In this document: piece after piece, positions 36,898 to 44,496 of the stretch
How the letters are laid out: every line of letters starts with the position of its first letter
How positions within the stretch are numbered: the first letter of the stretch is position 1
From: a virus
IMG/VR virus record: IMGVR_UViG_3300017598_000263
Coordinates: 1 to 64,000 of that record
Direction: 5' to 3' (one strand)
Length of the DNA: 64,000 nt
Program-made: the position numbers and the translations under genes
Notes under the pieces: generated by a model
Database searches by the model: none
The model's input: the letters and a program-made list of their open reading frames with translations, nothing else
Told to the model about the DNA's origin: nothing

Positions 36898-37161
36898 TTA
36901 ATGTTTGTAGTTAGTTTTAACAACTTCAGATAGTTCGTCTTTACTGATATACCAAAATGGTCTTATACCATTTGAATACTTCATACGACCAAAGTCTGCA
37001 GGACGTACAGCAATATGTGCTAATACTCTGAATATGTTTGTTATATTTGAATCATCCCATTCTTTAGATCTACGTGCTCTTAAGAATAATAAAAATGGGA
37101 AACTAATTAATCCAATAATAAAAACTGATACTACTAAAATAAGTAATAATAAATATTCCAT
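36898..37161 (-). CDS. Membrane-anchored small protein
   Basis: 87 residues: a long hydrophobic N-terminus (LLLLILVVSVFIIGLISFPF), basic RARRSK, then VRPADFGRMKYSNGIRPFWY, a pattern I have seen in small phage membrane proteins. It starts after a 250-nt control region and pairs with the next membrane protein gene. Confidence 0.55.
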   Translation of the reverse strand: MEYLLLLILVVSVFIIGLISFPFLLFLRARRSKEWDDSNITNIFRVLAHIAVRPADFGRMKYSNGIRPFWYISKDELSEVVKTNYKH

Positions 37162-37280
37162 GCTATTTCCTAGTTTAATTTAAATAACTAATAATTTGAA
37201 AAGCACACTACATACGCTTCGGACTTTACAGGTCGTAGGTTATCACTTGGGGAACCTTCCCCTACAGTAATGTACTTTTT

Positions 37281-37330
37281 AAATAAAACTGAGCCAGGGA
37301 AGAAATCAGTTAAAAATCTACCTGGCCCAG
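37281..37330 (-). terminator. Intrinsic terminator in the 37162-37410 gap
   Basis: On the minus strand a 10-bp stem CTGGGCCAGG / CCTGGCTCAG (one G-T pair) is followed by TTTTATTT. It ends transcripts from the HNH gene upstream. The rest of the 249-nt gap holds a GGGGA/TCCCC hairpin near 37245-37260 and short inverted repeats with TAGCTAT, possibly a promoter for the membrane-protein operon. Confidence 0.8.
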
Positions 37331-37410
37331 TAATGCTATTTTGGGTGATAAGGTATAGCTACCTCACCGACACTTACGCAGCCATAGCTACTGGTTGGAA
37401 ATAACTCTCG

Positions 37411-37860
37411 TCATTTTACGTGTTTCCAGCTTCTGCGCTTTACAATGTATTGCACAGCTGAGCCGGTTAAATTGTATTTTTCACCTAACGCTTTATACGT
37501 TATTTTTCCTTTGGCATGTTCTTCACGAATATCCTTTACTTGCTGTTCAGTAATTTTATTGTTTGTAATTACTCGACCTTTATCAGCATTATTTTCTGCT
37601 TGAGTACCTATTTTTAGATGTTCGGGGTTGCCACATTTTCTGTTGTTGCACATGTGTCTAACAACTTCACCTGGTTCAATTTTACGAATAAATAATTCAG
37701 CCATGGCTCTATGTATCAATATTCCTTTTTTATCAGCATCTCGTGAATGCCCATATCCATCTTTATTACAATGACCGGTCCATTCTCTACAGCCTGTAAT
37801 TTCATTAGTTTCCAGTTTAGCCAGAAGTCTTTCTTCTAACGTTCTTGATGGTCGTCCCAT
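37411..37860 (-). CDS. HNH endonuclease (HNH_3 type) with C-terminal HTH
   Basis: 149 residues. CREWTGHCNKDGYGH, ILIHRAMAELF, VRHMCNNRKCGNPEHLKIGT and NNADKG form the HNH_3 core of free-standing phage endonucleases. The C-terminal ~45 residues (TYKALGEKYNLTGSAVQYIV) form a helix-turn-helix for DNA recognition. It is transcribed alone, with a gap on each side, which suits a mobile homing gene. Confidence 0.85.
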   Translation of the reverse strand: MGRPSRTLEERLLAKLETNEITGCREWTGHCNKDGYGHSRDADKKGILIHRAMAELFIRKIEPGEVVRHMCNNRKCGNPEHLKIGTQAENNADKGRVITNNKITEQQVKDIREEHAKGKITYKALGEKYNLTGSAVQYIVKRRSWKHVK

Positions 37861-37936
37861 ACATTACCCCTAAAGTTAATAGTAAGGGCAAGTATATGCT
37901 TTTACTTTTATACTGTCAACTACGCACCACTGGTAA

Positions 37937-38035
37937 TTAAAACCCCAATGCCAACGCTAGTAAAACAAAGGGGATAAGGATTATATCCTTTTTCTTTTTA
38001 TCTACAAAGGTTTTTGACCAGGTTCGAGATACCAA
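37937..38035 (-). CDS. Possible 32-residue membrane peptide
   Basis: A TTG at 38035 would open a frame that overlaps the zinc-ribbon gene and reads VSRTWSKTFVDKKKKD then IILIPFVLLALALGF before the stop. A basic stretch followed by a single hydrophobic helix is typical of small membrane peptides. The start codon is weak and the ribosome site poor, so this is tentative. Confidence 0.3.
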   Translation of the reverse strand: MVSRTWSKTFVDKKKKDIILIPFVLLALALGF

Positions 38036-38139
38036 GGTATTTCTAATTGGCAATCAGTGCAGATTTTAATATTTTGAGTAGCTATATGTACAAGATGAGT
38101 ATTACCACATTTAGGACATATTTTAGTAGTTTGTTTCAT
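38002..38139 (-). CDS. Small zinc-ribbon protein (45 residues)
   Basis: ATG at 38139 overlaps the stop of the preceding gene as ATGA. The product MKQTTKICPKCGNTHLV and KICTDCQLEIPWYLEPGQKP has two CxxC knuckles, a zinc ribbon that I recognise as a frequent small phage protein. It may bind nucleic acid or a host protein. Confidence 0.75.
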   Translation of the reverse strand: MKQTTKICPKCGNTHLVHIATQNIKICTDCQLEIPWYLEPGQKPL

Positions 38140-38441
38140 TTGTTAAGATGCTCATATGCCCAATTAATAAATTCTTGTTGGTTAAATATAAATACTTCAC
38201 GTTTTTGATATGAAAGAGCTTCACGAATAGATTCTCTTGTAGTTGGACATTCAAAATACAATCTATCATTAGTTAAACAATCTAAATATTTAAATCCAGC
38301 TTGTTTATTAGCTTGATTAACAACAAGTATTGCTACTGAAGCTTCTGTCTTATACGCAATAATTTGCTTATCTCCAGGAGAATAGCTATTTAAGTACATA
38401 ACTTCAGATTCGGGTATTGGCTCTTTAAGAATTCTTTTCAT
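38136..38441 (-). CDS. Hypothetical protein
   Basis: 101 residues from the ATG at 38441 (GGAG upstream); the longer frame reads through the preceding gene. It begins MKRILKEPIPESEVMYLNSY. The C-terminal part is mixed helix/strand with AVAIL-like core segments. No family recognised. Confidence 0.55.
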   Translation of the reverse strand: MKRILKEPIPESEVMYLNSYSPGDKQIIAYKTEASVAILVVNQANKQAGFKYLDCLTNDRLYFECPTTRESIREALSYQKREVFIFNQQEFINWAYEHLNK

Positions 38442-38640
38442 TATTTGCTCCCAGTAGATTAGTAGGTGGAATAATATAACCACCACTACTTCTAGAATAA
38501 GCAATGGCATCAGATTCATGCGTATACCTACATACACACATTTGTTTACCGGGACTGTCATTTACAACAGTAAATTTATACTTATGTCCTAAATTTGTAG
38601 AATCCCTAGATAATGCTTTTTCTTGATGCCATGTTGCCAT
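38425..38640 (-). CDS. Small hypothetical protein
   Basis: 71 residues from the ATG at 38640 with AAGGA upstream. It starts MATWHQEKALSRDS and has VCRYTHESDAIAYSRSSGGY. It overlaps the next gene by 17 bases and follows thymidylate synthase by 10 bases, so it is in the same operon. Unknown. Confidence 0.5.
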   Translation of the reverse strand: MATWHQEKALSRDSTNLGHKYKFTVVNDSPGKQMCVCRYTHESDAIAYSRSSGGYIIPPTNLLGANNEKNS

Positions 38641-38650
38641 TAGTTTTTCC

Positions 38651-39502
38651 TTATACAGAGAATGGAAAATTAATAGGATCGTGATGAGTATACCCAACTA
38701 CTTCAAAATCATCCAAAGTAACCCAAGTTTCTAAATCCTTTAATGATTTAATATCAGGGTTAATCTTTAGCTTTGGTAATGGATATGGTTCACGTTCCAT
38801 CTGTACATCCCGTAGAAGCTCTAATTGATCTTCGTAGATATGCGCATTAACAATCTTCTGGTAAGCGATACCAGGCTTATTACCTGTAATCTGAGCCATA
38901 ATAGCCAGGAAGAAATATATCTGAACTTGGTTAAAATTCTGTCCTAAAGGTACATCACAAGAACGTTGGTAACTTGTTAAATACAAAGTACCATCAAGCA
39001 ATGAAAATGTATGTGTATGAACACAAGGACGTAAACAACCCATATGAAATTCACCTGGGTTATAAAAACTCAATATTTCAGCACGATCATCGATACCATT
39101 AGAAAGGTTATCAACAATTTTTTGTAATTGATCAATTGCACCACCATCAGCTTTAATCCATGAACGACCTTGGACACCATATACTCGTCCCATATCATCT
39201 TCACCTTTACGATGAGGGTTATTCAGCCAGGCTTCATTATCATTAGCATTAGCATTCCAAGTATTGGTACCTAATCTACGGAAGTCTGCAGCATTGTCAT
39301 ATCCACGAATATAGCCCAGAAATTCAGCTATAGCCGACTTCCAGTAGCTTTTACGGGTAGTTATGAGTGGAAACTCATTAGCACCAACGTCATACTCCAT
39401 ATCAGCGTTAATGACCGTTAAACAGCGTTTACCGGTACGTTTATTCTCTATCCAATGACCTTCATTAATAATACGGTGACATAAGTCTAAATACTGTTTC
39501 AT
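38651..39502 (-). CDS. thyA: Thymidylate synthase
   Basis: 283 residues, near full length for ThyA. The catalytic Cys160 lies in [11 protein letters not shown]. The dUMP and folate segments [26 protein letters not shown] and [10 protein letters not shown] are present, and the protein ends FPFSV like other ThyA chains. It makes dTMP from dUMP for phage DNA synthesis. Its start overlaps the TSCPD gene stop by one base. Together with the dNMP kinase it forms the nucleotide-supply set. Confidence 0.96.
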   Translation of the reverse strand: MKQYLDLCHRIINEGHWIENKRTGKRCLTVINADMEYDVGANEFPLITTRKSYWKSAIAEFLGYIRGYDNAADFRRLGTNTWNANANDNEAWLNNPHRKGEDDMGRVYGVQGRSWIKADGGAIDQLQKIVDNLSNGIDDRAEILSFYNPGEFHMGCLRPCVHTHTFSLLDGTLYLTSYQRSCDVPLGQNFNQVQIYFFLAIMAQITGNKPGIAYQKIVNAHIYEDQLELLRDVQMEREPYPLPKLKINPDIKSLKDLETWVTLDDFEVVGYTHHDPINFPFSV

Positions 39503-39939
39503 TATAGTTTCTCAAAAAGTTCAAGTTGTTCTTCAGCATAGGTAGAAGCATCAAGATGATTCATACCTTTATCAATTCCTGCGTTATACATAGTTAACAG
39601 AAATTCACGATTTTTTAATTCATCCATATGTTTTTCTAAAATCAATCCCAGGTGATGAACAATACTATTAGCTTCACGTCCAGATCCATCAGGAATAATA
39701 TACTTACCCTTTGGATCAAAGGTATTCTTCATATCATCAATAATACTAGCTACAGGGGCACCATTACTGACCTGTCTTGAAAAAGAAGTCATTAAAGCAG
39801 TGATCCATTGAAAATTACTCATTTCTTTACTATTAACAAAGAAAGCTGTTGGATTAGTATCACCAACAATAGTGAAATAAGCAGTTTGTTCCTCTTCACC
39901 TGGAACTTTTAATTTATATGTTCTACTAGATACACGCAT
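39502..39939 (-). CDS. TSCPD-domain protein (NrdJb-like)
   Basis: 145 residues. [40 protein letters not shown] and [14 protein letters not shown] match the TSCPD domain, found at the C-terminus of B12-dependent ribonucleotide reductases and as a free phage protein. It directly precedes thymidylate synthase. A role in ribonucleotide reduction is likely, although no reductase gene lies in the window. Confidence 0.65.
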   Translation of the reverse strand: MRVSSRTYKLKVPGEEEQTAYFTIVGDTNPTAFFVNSKEMSNFQWITALMTSFSRQVSNGAPVASIIDDMKNTFDPKGKYIIPDGSGREANSIVHHLGLILEKHMDELKNREFLLTMYNAGIDKGMNHLDASTYAEEQLELFEKL

Positions 39940-39943
39940 TGTT

Positions 39944-40072
39944 TTATACCGATTGTGTTTGAAAATAATTAATTATATTAATGCACTTAACACAATGATC
40001 GAAAGTATCATTATGAGAAATAATGCATGAAAGGCATGGATTTTGATTTTCTAAATAAGAAGGTTTCTTCAT
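39944..40072 (-). CDS. Very small zinc-finger-like protein (42 residues)
   Basis: The frame from ATG 40072 reads MKKPSYLENQNPCLSC, then HNDTFDHCVKCINIIN, with two CxxC pairs spaced for one zinc. It ends just before the TSCPD gene. The ribosome site is weak (AAGT), so confidence rests on the motif and on filling an otherwise empty gap. Confidence 0.5.
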   Translation of the reverse strand: MKKPSYLENQNPCLSCIISHNDTFDHCVKCINIINYFQTQSV

Positions 40073-40098
40073 ATACTTAGTATTTTTAGGATATGTCT

Positions 40099-40332
40099 TC
40101 AAGAGTCATCCCTAGCTTTATCAATAGATTTGATAGTAGCTTCCATATCAGCAAAAGCATCATCCAAAACTGAATTAATACCGTTTAATACTGCTATAGG
40201 ATCATGTTTAGTATGATCAAAGCTATTTATAAATTCTTTTACAAATCCAGCTACAATTCCCCAATCTTGACCTCTTTTAGCTGCTTTATTATATTCCTCA
40301 ACGGAATAAGCTATTTTATGTACTTTACCCAT
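40099..40332 (-). CDS. Small hypothetical protein
   Basis: 77 residues from the ATG at 40332 (AGGGA upstream): MGKVHKIAYSVEEYNKAA. Helical, with FADMEATIKSIDKARDDS at the end. No motif found. It overlaps no gene and is followed by a 26-nt gap. Confidence 0.5.
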   Translation of the reverse strand: MGKVHKIAYSVEEYNKAAKRGQDWGIVAGFVKEFINSFDHTKHDPIAVLNGINSVLDDAFADMEATIKSIDKARDDS

Positions 40333-40334
40333 AA

Positions 40335-40484
40335 TCAATCCCTACCACCAAGTTTTCTACTTAATCTATGAAGTAATTGTTTGCTACGTTTATGTTCAAT
40401 GTCCATAACACCATTAGCTATCCAAATCTTTTTCCACATAGTTTGAATAATTTGTAAATATTCACGACAATACTGAATTTGCAT
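40335..40484 (-). CDS. Very small basic protein (49 residues)
   Basis: The ATG at 40484 has GGAG five bases upstream. The product is aromatic and basic (MQIQYCREYLQIIQTMWKKI; HKRSKQLLHRLSRKLGGRD). The arginine-rich tail could bind nucleic acid. It overlaps the membrane peptide gene before it by 23 bases. Confidence 0.5.
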   Translation of the reverse strand: MQIQYCREYLQIIQTMWKKIWIANGVMDIEHKRSKQLLHRLSRKLGGRD

Positions 40485-40584
40485 AACTACTCCATATAAA
40501 ATACATAATCTGCCCAATAACCCCGATAGCGAATAAGAACGCTATACCAAGGTGTATTAAAAAGCTGGTTTGTTTGTCAGTCAT
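40462..40584 (-). CDS. Very small membrane protein (40 residues)
   Basis: ATG at 40584 overlaps the stop of the gene upstream as ATGA. The product MTDKQTSFLIHLGIAFLF and AIGVIGQIMYFIWSSYANS has one long membrane helix. Translational coupling supports expression. Unknown role. Confidence 0.5.
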   Translation of the reverse strand: MTDKQTSFLIHLGIAFLFAIGVIGQIMYFIWSSYANSVLS

Positions 40585-40805
40585 TTTTCATCATCCAAAT
40601 CCAACTTAGCGGCTAACATTGCGTCAGCATAAGCATAAGCAAATTTAGCACTATACTTTTCATCGCCAATGTTTTCATGTATTAGTGCAGTTGATGCCGC
40701 CATAGCAAACTGATCTCTTAGAGATACTCGATAAACATCAACTGCTTCACGTAGCATTTTATTTTCTTTGATTAATTCATCTCTTGATGGTGATTTGCCG
40801 CTCAT
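40581..40805 (-). CDS. Small helical protein
   Basis: 74 residues: a coiled coil (SRDELIKENKMLREAVDVYR) followed by FAMAASTALIHENIGDEKYS and FAYAYADAMLAAKLDLDDEK. The overall pattern is common among small phage proteins of unknown function. It overlaps the next upstream gene by four bases. Confidence 0.55.
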   Translation of the reverse strand: MSGKSPSRDELIKENKMLREAVDVYRVSLRDQFAMAASTALIHENIGDEKYSAKFAYAYADAMLAAKLDLDDEK

Positions 40806-41005
40806 TTCATTTCTCCTAAATCTATACGAGCATTGCGGATTGCATCTAAGGTAAAGTCACTGTAGTTATAATCGCTCTCTTCATCGCAATACGCTTCGGA
40901 ACATTTATCAACCTGCTTATCAATAATTGCCTGAACTTCTGCGCGGGTGTATTCTTTCTGATTTATGCCTTGATAAGCATCTTTACCTTCTTCGCCTATA
41001 TACAT
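40802..41005 (-). CDS. Small acidic protein
   Basis: 67 residues (YTRAEVQAIIDKQVDKCSEA; NYSDFTLDAIRNARIDLGEM). Acidic and helical, coupled to both neighbours. No motif found. Confidence 0.5.
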   Translation of the reverse strand: MYIGEEGKDAYQGINQKEYTRAEVQAIIDKQVDKCSEAYCDEESDYNYSDFTLDAIRNARIDLGEMK

Positions 41006-41206
41006 TCACTCACCCTCCTTAATTAAGGTACATCCGATATTTACACGCTCTATACCTTCATCGTAAACAAAAACAATTAAGTAAACTCTGTAACATACTT
41101 CCTCTTGAAAACGCAATTCATCATCAACACGCGGGACAATAGTAATATCTTTTATACTTATTATTTTGTCGTCATCATCTTCTATAAAATGCGCTCTTAT
41201 ACTCAT
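41006..41206 (-). CDS. Small beta-rich protein
   Basis: 66 residues from the ATG at 41206 with GGAGAT upstream (MSIRAHFIEDDDDKIISIKD). It overlaps the preceding gene by 32 bases. Its start lies inside the duplicated junction sequence described among the findings. Confidence 0.5.
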   Translation of the reverse strand: MSIRAHFIEDDDDKIISIKDITIVPRVDDELRFQEEVCYRVYLIVFVYDEGIERVNIGCTLIKEGE

Positions 41207-41450
41207 TGCTATCTCCAAATGCTGCTTTGATTGCATGAATTATTGCATTGCCTGCACTAACAGTAATATCTACTTCAACGAAATCGCCTATCAATTCAAT
41301 AACTTCTTCCCTCTGCTCCTTCATCAGCTTTTCATGTTCTTCAATTGAGATGCTGGCGCGGGTGTCAATATGCTGCTTCATCTGAGTAAATACTTGCGCA
41401 GCACTTAGCTCATTACAGGCAATCTTATTTTCTATTTCGTTAATTTCCAT
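41175..41450 (-). CDS. Small hypothetical protein with AIKAAFG tail
   Basis: 91 residues from the ATG at 41450 with GGAG upstream. The body is helical (MEINEIENKIACNELSAAQV), and near the end HAIKAAFGDSNEY repeats the tail of the preceding gene product. The duplicated tail and junction suggest unequal recombination between neighbouring small genes. Confidence 0.5.
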   Translation of the reverse strand: MEINEIENKIACNELSAAQVFTQMKQHIDTRASISIEEHEKLMKEQREEVIELIGDFVEVDITVSAGNAIIHAIKAAFGDSNEYKSAFYRR

Positions 41451-41721
41451 CGCCCTCTCCAAAGGCTGCCTTGATTGCTCTTTCGACAGATTCAAATATA
41501 TTGCAATCTCCATCCCATCCCCAGCTATGCCTATCTATAGCTTCCTCAACCTCACTCAAAACCTTTTCTTTGCGCTCAACCTTCTCAGCATCAACCTTAG
41601 ACTTGAGGATGTATTCAGTTACAGGCATTGCAGGGTGATCTATTGGTTTATTAAAATAAATACCACCATCTGTACGACCTTGCCAGGGTTTTGCATAAAT
41701 AACACCAGATTTATTGTCCAT
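41440..41721 (-). CDS. Small hypothetical protein with AIKAAFG tail
   Basis: 93 residues from the ATG at 41721 (AAGGA upstream). It begins MDNKSGVIYAKPWQGRTDGG, has a charged middle (KVERKEKVLSEVEEAIDR) and ends ERAIKAAFGEGDGN. The tail is shared with the next gene downstream. Unknown function. Confidence 0.5.
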   Translation of the reverse strand: MDNKSGVIYAKPWQGRTDGGIYFNKPIDHPAMPVTEYILKSKVDAEKVERKEKVLSEVEEAIDRHSWGWDGDCNIFESVERAIKAAFGEGDGN

Positions 41722-41731
41722 ACATAGTTCC

Positions 41732-41929
41732 TTAAGATAGAGTAATAACAGAACTTTTAGATTCAAGTTCCTGTCTTACTTCTTCTAAAAAATCATCAGA
41801 ACATATTGGTAATACATCAATACCACATGTAAATATTCCAAGTATGTCAAATTGTTTGGTATCACGAATGTAACTAAAGGCAATTGTAAAAGAGATATCT
41901 TTAATAACTAATTCTTTAAGTTTACTCAT
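41732..41929 (-). CDS. Small hypothetical protein
   Basis: 65 residues, beta-rich with a basic start (MSKLKELVIKDISFTIAFSY) and an acidic C-terminal helix. It overlaps the gene before it by four bases. Not recognised. Confidence 0.5.
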   Translation of the reverse strand: MSKLKELVIKDISFTIAFSYIRDTKQFDILGIFTCGIDVLPICSDDFLEEVRQELESKSSVITLS

Positions 41930-42108
41930 ATTTCATCCCACACTTCTTTAAATTCAGCTTCAAGTTCTTTATCTTCTTGAATACGATCATAAGCATCTCT
42001 AGCTTCTTTAGGCGTAGGTGAATAACACTCACTTCTTTTGATATTAGGTAGTTCATTAACAGCATTTTCAGGAATTACTAAATTCTCTTCTTCATATGAT
42101 TTGGGCAT
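41926..42108 (-). CDS. Small acidic protein
   Basis: 60 residues (YEEENLVIPENAVNELPNIK; EARDAYDRIQEDKELEAEFK). Strongly acidic and helical at the end; an inhibitor or DNA-mimic role is conceivable but unsupported. Coupled to both neighbours. Confidence 0.5.
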   Translation of the reverse strand: MPKSYEEENLVIPENAVNELPNIKRSECYSPTPKEARDAYDRIQEDKELEAEFKEVWDEI

Positions 42109-42280
42109 ATTGTTTCCTCAAAGCTTCAACAACTAAGAACTTTAATTTTTTCATTTGATAAGGTCTTAACATCTTCTCAGCCATCTGAATAACATACACT
42201 AAATGAATAGAATTTAGCTTAGTTTGTTCAATAATATTATCAGAAATCTGTTCAATTATCCTCAATTCGGTATGTTTCAT
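42092..42280 (-). CDS. Small helical protein
   Basis: 62 residues from the ATG at 42280 (GAGG upstream), MKHTELRIIEQISDNIIEQT, with a basic C-terminal half (YQMKKLKFLVVEALRKQYAQ). Overlaps the downstream gene by 17 bases. Unknown. Confidence 0.5.
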   Translation of the reverse strand: MKHTELRIIEQISDNIIEQTKLNSIHLVYVIQMAEKMLRPYQMKKLKFLVVEALRKQYAQII

Positions 42281-42353
42281 GTTACTAACCTCATGTGTAC
42301 ACAGAGTATACAAAAATAGACTAAATAAAGAAGTTAAAGTGTAGACATTTAAT

Positions 42354-42509
42354 TTATGGCCAAGTTTGCTGTATTGGATGTATCAGTAGATATTGCTGAA
42401 TACAAAAATTCATTTCTGCTACAGATAAATCAAACATAGTTGATAGTACAAATAAGGTACCTACTTCAGCTTGATCCCAGGCAGTTCCTACAGTCATATA
42501 AAATGGCAT
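42354..42509 (-). CDS. Very small protein (51 residues)
   Basis: ATG at 42509 overlaps the upstream stop as TAATG with AAGGA six bases before. The product begins MPFYMTVGTAWDQAEVGTLF and ends YLLIHPIQQTWP. It is moderately hydrophobic. The coupling supports a real gene in this otherwise unexplained gap. Confidence 0.6.
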   Translation of the reverse strand: MPFYMTVGTAWDQAEVGTLFVLSTMFDLSVAEMNFCIQQYLLIHPIQQTWP

Positions 42510-42718
42510 TAGAAATCCTTTGTTAAAAATTTATAAGGAGCTACTGGATAACCAGTAGTTTCCCATTTTGTAACAAGAAGTTCATATCCAAGTTTTTTAG
42601 TAAAATGCTTAGATAACTCTGCATATACTACGTGTAATACAGTTTCATTTGTAATACTACGTTTTGCTGTAGCAAAGAAATGAATACCTTTATAAGTAAC
42701 CGTAATTGAATAATTCAT
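42509..42718 (-). CDS. Small basic protein
   Basis: 69 residues, beta-rich and basic (NYSITVTYKGIHFFATAKRS). It overlaps the preceding gene by four bases. No family recognised. Confidence 0.5.
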   Translation of the reverse strand: MNYSITVTYKGIHFFATAKRSITNETVLHVVYAELSKHFTKKLGYELLVTKWETTGYPVAPYKFLTKDF

Positions 42719-43053
42719 AATGATAATGTCTCAATATACTTAACTTTAGCTTTTTGAAGAAAATCCAGCATATTCAATGATTCTGTAACGATATCAAAAT
42801 CAGATACATCAGTTGGAAAATATACAGATGATAATTTTCTCCATTCATAATAAGGTGTTCCATGGCATTGAGATCGTCCTGAATACATTCTTACAGGACA
42901 ACCGAAACAGTCATCTACGTCCTCAGCATTATCATTCATATGATCTACAGTTACGCATAATGGACAGTGTTCGTATCGAACACCTTCATTAAGTGCTGTT
43001 TTTTTCCAATACTCAATAGATAGAGTCAAGGAATCTAATAATCGTTTACTCAT
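42715..43053 (-). CDS. Cys-rich small protein, probable zinc binder
   Basis: 112 residues with CPLC, DDCFGCPV and SQCHGTPYYEW, giving at least five conserved-looking Cys in a pattern frequent in phage accessory proteins of unknown function. Helices flank the Cys cluster. It is coupled by a one-base overlap to the gene upstream. Confidence 0.6.
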   Translation of the reverse strand: MSKRLLDSLTLSIEYWKKTALNEGVRYEHCPLCVTVDHMNDNAEDVDDCFGCPVRMYSGRSQCHGTPYYEWRKLSSVYFPTDVSDFDIVTESLNMLDFLQKAKVKYIETLSL

Positions 43054-43274
43054 TAGTTTAAATCCTTCATATAATTAATATCATCTTTACGACGGATATA
43101 AATACCCCACATAGGTATACGTATAAATACCCAACCTTCAGGTAATTCTGCTTCTGGAACTGGATAAGGTGATGCAGAATCATGCCATCTACCTTTGTAT
43201 GGATGCTTAATACCGTACCCATCTTCATGACGGATCTGAGTAGCTTCACATTCTTTAATAGTTAAAGTAATCAT
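43053..43274 (-). CDS. Small hypothetical protein
   Basis: 73 residues with several Trp and Pro (YKGRWHDSASPYPVPEAELP; GWVFIRIPMWGIYIRRKDD). The first gene after the structured RNA segment at 43286-43365. Unknown. Confidence 0.5.
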   Translation of the reverse strand: MITLTIKECEATQIRHEDGYGIKHPYKGRWHDSASPYPVPEAELPEGWVFIRIPMWGIYIRRKDDINYMKDLN

Positions 43275-43285
43275 TAATTGTGTAC

Positions 43286-43365
43286 CTCATAGTCTCTCCC
43301 CAAAGGGTTGTAGAGCGTGTACTGACGCCTCGTTGTTCATTATACAAAGATAACTACACTATGAG
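43286..43365 (-). other. Structured non-coding segment next to the tRNA-like gene
   Basis: Closed by a perfect 8-bp inverted repeat CTCATAGT / ACTATGAG, with inner pairings TGTAG/CTACA and a CCC-TTT-GGG hairpin. It begins two bases after the tRNA-like 3' end. It may direct processing of the tRNA-like transcript or be the leader of the 73-residue gene. Confidence 0.35.
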
Positions 43366-43367
43366 CA

Positions 43368-43516
43368 GCGAACAGGAGGGGTCGAACCTCCGATAGTCAG
43401 GTACCTTAGACCTCTACTGAATAGCTCTTTCAATAAAGTTAACCGGTATTTAACTAAGGTAAATTCCTAATGCACCTGAGTATCAGTCAGGCCGCTATGC
43501 CACCGCGTATGTTCGC
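43368..43516 (-). tRNA. tRNA-like gene, Ile(GAT)-like, with a long insert
   Basis: On the minus strand a perfect 7-bp acceptor GCGAACA / TGTTCGC, a D-arm-like segment (CGC/GCG stem, GGTGG loop), an anticodon arm CCTGA-CTGATAC-TCAGG with anticodon GAT, and a perfect T-arm GGAGG-TTCGACC-CCTCC are present. Between anticodon arm and T-arm lie 83 nt where 4-20 are normal. The insert has its own 8-bp stem TACCTTAG / CTAAGGTA. No CCA is encoded. It is either an intron-bearing tRNA, a decayed gene, or a tRNA mimic; the D-stem has only three pairs. The alternative anticodon loop CTAAGGT (AAG) in the insert is less convincing. Confidence 0.5.
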
Positions 43517-43520
43517 ACAA

Positions 43521-43706
43521 TTAACCTATGTTCAAACCCATAAGTTCAAATAAAGCTTTATCACGTTCAGCTATTGTAGCTTTACGCCATTTAGTCCAAA
43601 CAAAATCACCTGGACCCATAGCAGGTACAGATTTACGTACATAAAGTACATGCTTACCGGTAAAGGTAGTTTTGAGGGTATATTGAATACCAATTGAGCT
43701 AGGCAT
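43521..43706 (-). CDS. Small hypothetical protein
   Basis: 61 residues (SSIGIQYTLKTTFTGKHVLY; SVPAMGPGDFVWTKWRKATI), small beta-rich fold ending with a helix. It ends four bases before the tRNA-like gene and follows the 182-residue gene by eight bases. Confidence 0.5.
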   Translation of the reverse strand: MPSSIGIQYTLKTTFTGKHVLYVRKSVPAMGPGDFVWTKWRKATIAERDKALFELMGLNIG

Positions 43707-43714
43707 AAAGACTC

Positions 43715-44263
43715 CTACTTAAGTTTTTTATTTACTAATTTAATCATGGCATCACGTACACCACGGCGACCTTTAGGATGGAATGACATGCCATAATTTA
43801 CTAAGTGCAAATCAAACATATCTGCTTCTTTCTCAGGCAAACTGAATGTATAAGCACGATCACCACCTTCAGCACCTTCGCCTTTAGCAGGATTCTTACT
43901 AGTAAAGTCTTTATATCGTTTAATAAAGGTTTTTACAGATAATTTACGTGTCATATCCAGCAAGCCAAATCGGAAATCTTTCCAGCTAATAGCAGCCAGG
44001 ATTTCTTTACACTGAATTTTTGTATAGCCAAATTTCTCAATAGCATTAACAACAGCAGTGTAGCTATACACAGTAGATATATTCATTTTTACATGAGTTC
44101 TACAGAAGCCTTTCCAGCCACGATATTTAGTCAATTTCCAAACAATTACATTCTTTGCACGATGCAAAGTAAATGCAGCTGCTAATTTAGCATTAGACAG
44201 GTTTGTTACAGATACAGTCACTTCAGCAATTATTTCCTGTATCAATTTTTCTTCTTTAGTCAT
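43715..44263 (-). CDS. Hypothetical protein, possible DNA-binding
   Basis: 182 residues, basic. The central region (WKGFCRTHVKMNISTVYSYT; AVVNAIEKFGYTKIQCKEIL) resembles helix-turn-helix segments of plasmid/phage DUF3102-like regulators, and the C-terminus (GMSFHPKGRRGVRDAMIKLV) is arginine-rich. It has a 140-nt structured leader. It could be a regulator; no firm family. Confidence 0.5.
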   Translation of the reverse strand: MTKEEKLIQEIIAEVTVSVTNLSNAKLAAAFTLHRAKNVIVWKLTKYRGWKGFCRTHVKMNISTVYSYTAVVNAIEKFGYTKIQCKEILAAISWKDFRFGLLDMTRKLSVKTFIKRYKDFTSKNPAKGEGAEGGDRAYTFSLPEKEADMFDLHLVNYGMSFHPKGRRGVRDAMIKLVNKKLK

Positions 44264-44403
44264 ACCTTTTCTCCGGTATTGGTTAATGAAAACTAATATA
44301 AAAGCATACTAGCGGGAAATCGTTCTCTCCAAGAGGCGGTCTGTTTCTCGACTACCTACGATTCTCGTCAGCCAAAAGGCAAGTTTTTACTACTAGTATA
44401 CTT

Positions 44404-44432
44404 TTAAATTAGCCCTGGTATTTCAACCAGGG
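44404..44432 (-). terminator. Hairpin, probable weak terminator
   Basis: Perfect 6-bp stem CCCTGG / CCAGGG with an 8-nt loop, followed on the minus strand by CTAATTTAAAAG. The T-run is imperfect. It lies in the 446-nt non-coding stretch 44264-44709, which also carries the terminator at 44497-44528 and the structured element at 44586-44700. Between 44264 and 44403, stems AATCGT/ACGATT and CTCT/AGAG precede the 182-residue gene. Confidence 0.5.
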
Positions 44433-44496
44433 TCGTCTGTGGACTAAGGTGGTCTACCATCGGAATATAGTGAATCTCCTTAATTAAGTTACATTT

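Noticed and set aside
44330-44400. CTGACGA string on the minus strand resembling a hammerhead core
   Set aside because: Stem II does not pair and the GAAA is misplaced; local AATCGT/ACGATT pairing explains the region better.
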